Positions 49,901 to 60,900 of a stretch of DNA of 64,000 bases are shown here, piece by piece. Both the position numbers and the translations under genes were made by a program. This DNA is from Allolobophora icterica (taxonomy: Eukaryota; Annelida; Clitellata; Crassiclitellata; Lumbricidae), in the NCBI GenBank assembly GCA_963556255.1, contig OY744617.1, positions 26,592,371 through 26,656,370 on the forward strand, given 5' to 3'. How positions within the stretch are numbered: position 1 is the first letter of the stretch; each line of letters begins with the position of its first letter. The notes under the pieces were generated by a model, which saw only the letters and a list, made by a program, of their open reading frames with translations, had not been told where the DNA came from and did not search any database.

Positions 49901-52900
49901 TTATTTGGGAAATCTAGCTTGTTTGGATTTTATGATTGCTCTGTTTTAGTTTCACTTGTGTCTGCTGACTGTAACTACTGCACAGCTTGATGGCAATCTG
50001 ATCTTAAAGCAATCGTATAATTAGCAAGCTGTGTACTTTTGATGCTCCACAGTCGTCTTGTGATTTTAATCTGGTACCCCGATTATTGTCTCAAACTGTA
50101 GGATTGTCACTTGCATTATTTTGGATAGAGAGCTTGGCCTGTAACATGGAGTGTACTGATTTGAGCCTCCACTGAGGTGGTCACGCTGTAAGGACCTAGA
50201 GCAAGATCGTCACGCACAATTTCTCAGCACCATCGATATCCTGTCATGTATATGCACTTCTGAGCTTTGGAAGGAGCGCAGTATCAAATGCTTTGTCTAG
50301 TATTGTGTTATATCAAGTAACTGTCTAGTTCTTGCATACTCAAATGCGTACCCTAACTGTGCCATGGGCGAGGATGATCCTCGGTGCTTCTGCGATGTAC
50401 CTGAAAAGTTCTGTTTATAAAGGTTGTACAATGTACGTGTATAGCTATATTGCGATACATGTGTACATACGTACATACCCAGACTTGACTCGTATTCTAC
50501 AACACCAATTTTGTCTTGATGGGGCACATTTATATGTATGTATCAACATGTGTAACATGGCAACTCTTTAGGTGATTGTTGGACTTTGGCTGTATGTATT
50601 CAGGAATCATGCTCATTATTGAACTCATGTAGTGTAATGTATCCAGGTATTTATTTAGTCTTACTGTGATTGCTTTAGCTCTTCTACCTCCTCTTAGCTC
50701 TTCTAACTCCTCTTAGCTCTTCTACCTCCTCTTAGCTTTTATACCTCCTCTCCTTGACAACTGGCCTTGGATCATCCATGGACACCTCTGGATAACCCCC
50801 TCTTACATGATGCAGAGCTGTTGAATAAGCTGGTGCCCTGCACTTGGCTTTAGAGTAGCGTTTTAGAAATTTGGGAATTTACAATTACGATTGCTTTAGC
50901 CATGCTGAGACGCTCGCTCTTAGTTTCTGTTGTCCGTTTTTAGATGTTCAGCAGCAAAAGTACGAGCATGACACAAAGGAACGGAAGACAACACTCAAGG
51001 AATGCGAACGGCTTCGCGAACTCAAAGACAAATACATGGATGAATGTCAGAGGCTGCGCCAGGATCGTGATGATCTCGACTGTCGGATGTTACAGTTGAC
51101 AGGTATTGACTCAAACTGACACTTTCAGGCTACAGTGAGGACTCGTTAACTTAGTGCTTACATAAAGTGTTGTTATGTCTCCCAAAGCCATTAACTTAAT
51201 GCTTAACAAAAAGTGGTGTTATGTCTCCCAAAGCTATCCACTTAATGCTTAACACAAAGTGGTGTTTGTCTCCCAAAGTTATTAACTTAATGCTTAACAC
51301 AAAGTGGTGTAATGTCTCCCAAAGCTATTAACTTAATGCTTAAGACAAAGTGGTGTTATGTCTCCCAAAGCTATTAACTTAATGCTTAATACAAAGTGGT
51401 GTTATGTCTCCCAAAGCTATTAACTGAATGCTTACACACAAAGTGGTGTTATGTCTCCCAAAGCTGTTAACTGAATGCTTAACACAAAGTGGTGTTATGT
51501 CTCCCAAGGCTATTAACTGCTTAACACAAAGTGGTGTTATATAATAATGCTGTTGTAAATGCATTCAGTGTTCTAAATAGGCTAAAAAGAAATGGGCCAA
51601 ATTTTTATGATCTGTGTGTTGATCTCTTGAATTGAAGAGTTTGTATAATTGATGATTAAACTGTAATTCTAATACAGAACGGGAAATACATCGCAGTAAA
51701 ACTTGTCGCATGCCAGTGGCCAGCCAACTTGAACAGATCAGAGAGGAAAATCGACTGTTGCTATTGGAACGCGAGAAGCATTTAGCAGTAAGTAACGTTA
51801 ACGGCTACCATAGGCATAGCTGTTGACATATAAACGATTACTTTGACCAATTTTGTATTTACTTTCTATAATTTTATAAATATTAATTATTCTGCGTTAA
51901 CTTTAATTTCAACATGGTAGCACAATATACTAAATTATAATGAATGTTGTTACTACCTATACTACTGCTACAGTAATAGTTGGGACTGAAAAAGAAAACT
52001 TATTAAATTGATCGTGATCATCGTAATCATGTTAAATGATTATATTTATTGATCGTGATAACCATTTAATCATGTGAGATGTATGCAGTGCTTTGTTAGG
52101 TACTTAAAATGTGTGTATGTTAAGTGTAGTGATATGGTACATATATACATAAATGATTACATAAGCTGGGCATCATTGATCATAATCATCGTAATCATAT
52201 GAAACGATTACAATATCTGTTGGTTGTGATCATCTTTAATCATGTTAAATGAATACAGAAGCTGGTATTTGTAATCATGTCGAATCATTGTGATATCTAT
52301 TGATCATGATCATAATTTAATCATGTTAAATGATTCTAAAAGCTGGGCATCATATCGATTATGATTATCATAATCTTGTTAACTGATTACTAACTCGAAG
52401 CATATTGATCATGATCATCTCGAGCATTGATTGATCGTTATTATAATGGCGCTATATAAGTAATTAGATTAGGTTACATTACATTACTCACGCACTGATG
52501 TTCTTTTACTTGTAGGGCATTTAATTTTTAATATTTAATATTTATAGCATTTAATTTCTTATTTTATATATAACTAAGCATCGTTAAACAGAACCAATCA
52601 TCATCGATCGATGGCTCGTGCATTAGAATTCAGGATTAGGTCGATTGGTTTTAACTGTCTTTTGTTCTGATTCGCGTGTTGTGTTCTGTAGAGCATAGCT
52701 GAGTTTCAGGCTCGTCTTTGCGAGCAGAATGCGGAAGGAAAAGACAAAGTTTCGACTGTTGAGCAGACGTCTGGGGCGAAGAACAAACATCTGGGTCCAT
52801 CTAGTAGTCATCCGATGACTAACGATCAACGAATACTAGAAGTAATTTGATTTCTTGCGCCTATTATTTCATCATCGCCAGCATCTTGTAACTTCTTATT

Positions 52901-55473
52901 TTATATGTAGCTGAACTCTTACCCTGACTCACCAGTGTTTAATCTAGTCCTCCTCTTCTGGGGGGGGGAACAAGGTTTGTGGGGGACCAACGAGCGTCGG
53001 AAGTTTTTGAATTTCGACATGACTTTTTTCAAATTTAATCTTCCCAAAAACTTCATGACCTTTTTTCTCTCCCTTTCATGACTTTTGTAGGAATTCGTCT
53101 TACAATTTCAGTACTGCGACACACACACAAATATATTTCTCTGGTCTCTGGGGGGGAACATAAATCCTGGGGGAATTCCCCCCCGAAAGGTGTCTAGATT
53201 AAACACTGCTGACTCACGTGGTCCTCCACCTTCCAATTCTTCTCACCCTAAACGACACCGCCTTAACAGCTGCTCTGCCTCCTGTCTTGATCTGGCCCCT
53301 CTGGTAACTGGACTCAGACCTCCTTTGGACTACTCTTTGGTAAACCTCCTCTGATTTGGCACAGTGCTCATGAATAGGCTGGTGCCCTGCGCTTGGTCTT
53401 TGAGTGGCGCTTTAGAAGTTTGGAGATTACGATTACGATGTTTGGTATCTTTTTCTCATTTTATTTTGCGGACAGAAGTGGTTCCTATGCACTTTCATAG
53501 TTTGTACCAGAGGCTTAACTTTGGGGGTAGCTATTTCTGCCCCTCTGCTCCCTCTCGCCTATTGTTTATCTAAAAGTACAGTCATAAGAGAATGACAAAC
53601 TCATACTACCATTATTTGGCATTGTTTATTCAAGCTATGAAAAAGTAGGAAGTGTAGTATATAGTGGGCACAAGTGCAGATGGGATTGGTTGGTTAATTA
53701 GTTGCTGCTCAGTGACTCAGTGTCATGACAAAGATGATCATCATTAGCGTCGCCCTCCTCTTTTATCCAGGGTTGGAACTGGCACTTCCGGAGTACAGGC
53801 AGTGGTGGAGCTTGTCCAAGTTAGGACTAAATTACTGATGTAGATTCTTCTGAGTGTTATGATGCCAGACTCCTGGCAAGGCTTGATGTCCGTTTCCGGA
53901 TAATTGGTAGTGACTTGTGACTCATTCGATTCGATTAAAACTGACTTCAACAATCAACAGAACAGAGGAAGAATTTCTGACTGATTGCTGATTGGTGCAT
54001 TAACTTTCCACTGTTGAAGCATGTTTGTCGTCAGAAGGTCACAGTAATGTCTAGCTGTTGGCCACGGTGGCTGCACTTTATTACTTGGCGGGTAACGGCT
54101 ATGAAATATCTTTACACATTAGTCTCTGCTGTTTTGAGATACTACTTATCAGACTATTTATGTTTCTGCTTCTGCTTTATTCATTCCACCTGAGCATCAT
54201 GACAGATACTTATGCTGATGTTTAACTGCCTGACTGGTTTATTTTATTTATTTATTTATTCCGGATATTTCTATAGCGCCTCTCGTTGTCAAGAAGGTAC
54301 TACAAGAAGATACTGCAAGAAGATACTGTAAGAAGATACTGTAAGAACATACTGTAAGAAGATATTGCAAGAAGATACTACAAGAAGCTTATGTAAGAAG
54401 ATACTGCTAGAGAATACTGCAAGAAGATACTTTAAGAAGATAGTGCAAGAAAATACTGTAAGAAGGTACTGCAAGAAGATACTGCAAGAAGATACTGTAT
54501 GATGATCCTGTAAGATGATACTGTAAGAAGATATTGCAAGAAGATACTACAAGAAGCTTATGTAAGAAGATACTGCTAGAGAATACTGCAAGAAGATACT
54601 TTAAGAAGATAGTGCAAGGAAATACTGTAAGAAGGTACTGCAAGAAGATACTGCAAGAAGATACTGTAAGAAGATACTGTAAGAAGATATTGCAAGAAGA
54701 TACTGCAAGAAGATACTACAGTGACCCTCTTATCTGAATGAGTTACAAGGAAGGGTTTTGACTGTAATAAATAAGTAAGGTGAATGATTAAGATGAGTCA
54801 TTTACACAGCAATTAATTGACATGAAGTGTTTAGTTTGCTGTTGATTGCCTGTTGAATGCTTTAAGTAGGCTGTTGGCATATAGTTTATGGTTATTTGGG
54901 AACAGCTTCCTCTCAGTTTCCCAACTGAATGTGGCCGTTGAAACAATTAGACACTTCAGCTTAAGTACCAATTCGGTCGACTAATAGGTCTCTTCCTGTG
55001 AAGAAGTTTTTCAGTCTTCGACAATTGAACCAATGTTCAGTAACCCCTTAGTACCTCCAGTGACATCCTATTACTATCCAATTAACGGTTCTCTCTTGTG
55101 ATTGTCGTTAATCTTGCGATTGTCCTTGATGAAGGCGCGTGGCATGTACGAGCTCGTACAAGTGTGGTGCAAACTCCAACTGTTCTTCAGTGCTTGTGCC
55201 CTGGGCTGGGATTTCAAGTGGCACTTTAGAAATTAGTTTCCTGGAGTATGCCGGTGCTCTGCCGACCAACATGGCCGATCGGAGGAGGGAAGCTTGAACT
55301 TTATTCTCGTTAATGGGGAGCGAATAGCGCTAAGATTCTCCTGCTGTTTGCTCAGGGGAATGAGGTCAATTGTTCTCTTATACTGTTTGCTTCTGCTCAA
55401 CAACTGTTTCTGTTTTTTTTTTATATTCAGAGCTGATAAGGGATGAGCCCAGTGTGAAATGATGTTTTGTGCC

Positions 55474-55535
<62 letters not shown>

Positions 55536-55581
55536 TAACAATAACAATAATAATAATAACAATAACAATAACAATAACAAT

Positions 55582-55618
<37 letters not shown>

Positions 55619-56634
55619 TTAATAATATTAATAATAATATAATAATATAATAATAATAATTACAACTTATATGGTGCCATAACACGGCCATGTCATTACA
55701 AGGACGCCTCACAATCGACTAACGGCAGGGTAGGTTTTATCAAACAGATAATTAAATGTTTGTTAAATACCGAAAGCGATGAGCCCAATGTTTTCTATCC
55801 TGAGCTTTTTTAATTTTAGTTGGAACTGACAAGAGATGAGCTGGATCTGAAGTCCAAAGAATGGCAGAACAAATTCACAACGCTCCAGGAACGATACGAC
55901 TGCGTCCTCGTTAACCTCGAAGAGGTCAAGACAGAACGAAATCAGGTGGGCTACGCTTTTCTCACTTGGCATCAGTCATACTGTTCTCCTACACTCACTG
56001 GCGGCGATCTTGTTTCACAGGTGGGGGGGGGACACTGTTGAACTGATCTGGTGAAAAGAGTTTTGAACTGATCTGCTCAAAGAAAGAGGTAAAAAAATGC
56101 GCGAATTTTTTTTACCATTTTTGGGACGACCTGTTTTTGGAGTTTCTTCAAAAAGTGGGGGGTCAAATATGTGGTGTGTCCCCCCACTCATAAATGTGGG
56201 GGGACTTGTCCTCCTTGACCCCCATGATCGCCGCCCATGCCTACACTGCACCTGCAAAACTTTGTTTCGCATAATAAGTCAAGGAATGTTACTGTGTAAG
56301 TTGTAGCTTTTTATGATAAGATACTTTGAGAGGTTTTGGAAGATACTGTATACTTGTCCAGATACATATGTGCATGCATGCATGTATACGTGTATGCCAA
56401 CATACATAGATACTTGCATGTATGTGCACACTGCAATGCTTTAATCTCTGATGTCTTGAACATTGTCTGCATGCTTATCAGAAGCTTTGTGGAACTATTT
56501 AGTAGCCGAGCGGTTAGAGCGATTTCCTTGTGACGCAGAGAGTACAGGTTCGAGCCCCCTCTGAGACGGTTACACTTGATCAGTGCCATCGATTGATGGT
56601 TGATCATTAGATAGTAGAACTTAATAAATGCATG

Positions 56635-56690
<56 letters not shown>

Positions 56691-57898
56691 TGGGATGGCT
56701 TACTTTTTCTGCCTTGTTTAACCCCTTAAATGACGAGAGGGATTAGTTTTCCGTACATTTTGGTGCATGCTTGTCGTTAAAGTGTTAAGCAGTCAAAGGA
56801 AACAGTACTTTGCTGCGTACGTACTTCTGTAGTACCAGTTGCCTTAATCGGGATGGCTTACCTTGTGCCCTCTGTTAACCAGATGCGTAACCAATTGGGA
56901 GATCTGCAAAGCATGTACGACAAAGAAAGGGAGGAGAACAAACGTCTCGTGACCGACTGCGATAAATACCAGGACAGGTTCTGCGACATGGAAAGCCAGA
57001 TGACATTGCTGAAAATGGAAATTGATCAGCTACACTCGATGGTAACAGCCAGAAGTCCTGATTTGCAGCCTCAGTATTTTAGTACATACATGCATACAGT
57101 GTAAAGTTAGTTAGTTAGTTGCTGTTTAACGACACTGTGTCATAACAAAGATGATTAGCGTCGCCCTCCTCCTTTCTCCAGGCTTGGGACTGGCATTGCC
57201 AGAATACGAGTAATCTAGTAATTTATTATATACCAGACACGGCTTCCTAATTTTAATACCCATGCAATCAAAATAATATCAAAATAAATCAATAATTGTT
57301 CAGTACATACAACTTCTGTATTTTAATATTCCATGTAAAGTAACCAAACAGTTACAGTGGAAAGCACATTATGTAGCCCACATGTATTTATATTGTTTCT
57401 TGAGCGGTCTCGTTCTGAAAAGTATGTATTTTCAGAGGGAGAATGTTGGAGGTGTGTTGAACAAGTAGTTGGTTACCTAACATTATGAATTAATGTTGAT
57501 GGTGTGTTTCCTGTGGTTACCTCACGTAATCGGTACAAAAAGAAATGTGTATTGTATGTCTATCGGGATATTTCAATTTCATTGTTCCTGCTACTCAGAG
57601 ATTCTATTTTCTGCTGTTGCTTGCTTGATGTATCTTGAAATACTTTATGCCAAAGCTAATTAATACTCTCTGAATTGCCAGTATTGGTGGAATCTCCAGC
57701 TTAGCTGTCTGTATCAGTCGTTTGTAAAAACACTCACTGGAACTTTTTCGATTTTTTTCTAGCAAGCTTCGATCGGTTCTCCAAACCTGAGCTTGAAGAA
57801 TAACAACTCTTTGCACAATGGTTCCTGCACAAATGGTAGTTGTCCGACTACAAACGCGGAAGGCACAGATGGCAGCAAGTCTTCAGGTACAACACAGG

Positions 57899-57948
<50 letters not shown>

Positions 57949-60900
57949 CTAATCTAATCTAATCATTTGTATAGCTCCTTTATCATATTGCACAAAGATG
58001 ATCAGTTTAAGTGTAAACTTAAATCAAGAATCATATCTTGTAACCTGGTACAGAACACACACATTCTATTCTCATCTGATCTCATCAAATGACTTCTATC
58101 ATCATAGTGCACTTGACTTTAATCTGTGGTCGTTCCAAGTGAAACTTTAGTCAAACTTTGTAATCCTTTGGAAAATTCCAGTTGAAATCCTGTAGGTCAT
58201 GTGAATGAGGAGGCAGGCTATGTGATATCAGCATGTCAAACCAGATGAATCTGAAGTTTAAACCTGATGGCTATAAAGAACTTAAAATGCACAGAAGAAG
58301 AAGAGCAGTCCCTTAAACTAGCCCTGAGGCAGCCATGGGTATGAAGTGCTAGTGACTTCATTTTCTTAGCCTTGGCTTATGAGTGCAGGTGGCCAGTCCT
58401 CTCCCTTGCCATCTCATCTTCCCACATACAGCGTACGGTCAGTGTACTCATTATAGCTGAGTTGGCTAGGGGTGCAGGTGGAGCAGAAATCTCAAACCAA
58501 ATTTCTGCCGTGGTGGGGATTTGAACTCCCAACCTCTCGATCGACAGTCCAGCATGCTAACCACTACACTATTGAGCACCGAACATGGGGCCAAATACAG
58601 TAGCAAAGCTTCAGACCAACCACTGAGTACGCCCAAGTAGTCTGTTACGCATAATAAATATTGTAGACAATATGTATTTCATAGAATGACGTGTGTGTAT
58701 GGTAACAAATGTATGTAAGAATAGATTAACAGAATTTTAACAGATGTTTTATATTTTAAACATGTACTGATAAAAATGTTGTGTAGGACAAAAACGCTGC
58801 ATGTGATAATAAAATGTGGTTCCGCTCTCGCTTTTCAGAATCTCCTTCGGACTCGACGGTAACTCTTTCAAGGTTAATGCATTAAATGTATCTTTCTAAT
58901 GTTTAGGACAGTCAAATGGATGTACAGATGGACAGACAGGCAGACTGAAAGGCAGGGATGGAGACGTAAGAGAGAGATGGAAAGTGTTGAAGAAGGAAAG
59001 AGAGGCAGTTAACGGAAGGTAGGCAGGAAGCCTCGTCTTATATGGAGATTTGTCTAGCGCCGATTCACTTGCTCACCAACTGTCAGTTGATGGCATTCCA
59101 AGCAGACTCTAATTAAGTTGAAGTCACTCTGTAGATAAACAGAGACAAAAGTATTGTTTTTCAAAACTTATAAAGTGCCTCTACCCAGTGCCCACCAATC
59201 AGAGGTGCTCCCCGTGCGAAAGTCCTCTGGAATAAAGGCAAGTTTTAAGACAACGAAAAGCTGTGGCAGGGCCACCAGATAGTAGCAGTGCAGCCCAGAC
59301 TGAAGGAGGAAGCTGATTCCACAATGAAGGGCCAACACTTAAAAAGGAACAAGACTGGGCCATCATCGTTCTCACTCGGGGAACAAATGCGTCAAGTCAA
59401 TCAGCGGAACGAAGAGTGCGAGGGAGCCAGCTAAAGCGGGAAGATATCGAGTCACAGAGGTATTTAGGAACAAGTCCCAGGTGAGATCGGCAAGTAAGGA
59501 TAAGTACCTTTAGTTTAATGCGAGCAGTAAGACGAAGCATTTATGCATTTATTAAGCACCACTATATAACAAAAAGCATCTTTAATTGCACTTAGCAGTT
59601 CCGAGTGATGGACTTGCTCAAGGTCCCTACACAGAAACCGTCTATGGGGATGCTCAAACCAACACTGTGCATTACAAGGTGAGCACTCTGACCAGTTGGT
59701 TACCACATGCCCACGGTATGGCTTTAGCGTAGATCGGGCAGGCATCACAGATCCATCACCTCGGAGAACAGAAATTGGAATGAATTTCCAGCAGCTGAAT
59801 AAACCTTTGGGAATATACGTAATGTTAAGTGGTGTTTAAGTTTGTTTGGGGGCATCACCACAATCCAGAGGGTGTATAAGGACTGTTCCATGCAAGGGAG
59901 AGTGCATCTATGGTTTATGGCTCCTGTTATTCTTATTATTTCCTTTGACAACACATTCAACAAGACTGCCATTCCAGTTACAATTTTTTCATGACCTTGG
60001 TCATCTTTTTATATAGATATTTGTATTGAGGTATATCTCTCTACCTTGGGTAGACACTATTAATATCACCTTTGGCAAAGAAAGACATAATAGACATTAT
60101 AATAGCATTAAATAACTTTTATTAATAATAATAAATACTTTTGTAGATGTCTAGATGTAATAAAGCAGACGCCAGGCTTATGTCCGGACCTGCAACGTAG
60201 AGTTGTAGTTAGTAAGTACATGTTTTTTCATACTATTTTACAATATCAATCTGTCTTGACCTATCCTTTGACGAGTGTTAGGGTTATGTAATAATTTTTG
60301 TACAGATAGTGTGGATCTCCCTTGATCAAACTATCTTAGACTAAAAAAAAGAAAGCATTAAAAGAGACAATGGTGTTAGAAAAAGTTAACTGTACTGGAA
60401 CGATAGCAAGCCATTACTGGTCAGACTAGATCGCTTATTTTGGTGCCAAGTTTGTGGAAATTTACTACATCTCTACAGTAGTCTACTTCAGATGGTGTCC
60501 TTCCAGCACGTTTCAGTATTCTTATCCTTGGTTCTGTTTCCCTGCCTTCCATGGAAGAAGAGAAAAAAGACAAAGAGGAAGGAGAATTCTTCAAGACATA
60601 ATATAGCAAATAGGTATAATAAGCAATAGGGGGTCAGCCGGGTAGACATTTTCCACCGAGTACCGAATCCGAGTATCTGGATGTACTATTTGCCGGATCT
60701 GGGTACGAACCGAGTACCATTTGTTCCGTATGTGAAGCTTAACATTTTCATGTAGTGAAAAATTATCGAAATAAATTTCTGTAGTTGTAATAACTGACTA
60801 ATACATTTTGAATTTTAGAAATAAATAATCAATGAAATGGACTTGACTTCCGTTGCAGACTTCCGGTGTAGGTTTTTTTTGGTACTTTTCTCCTTCTAAA

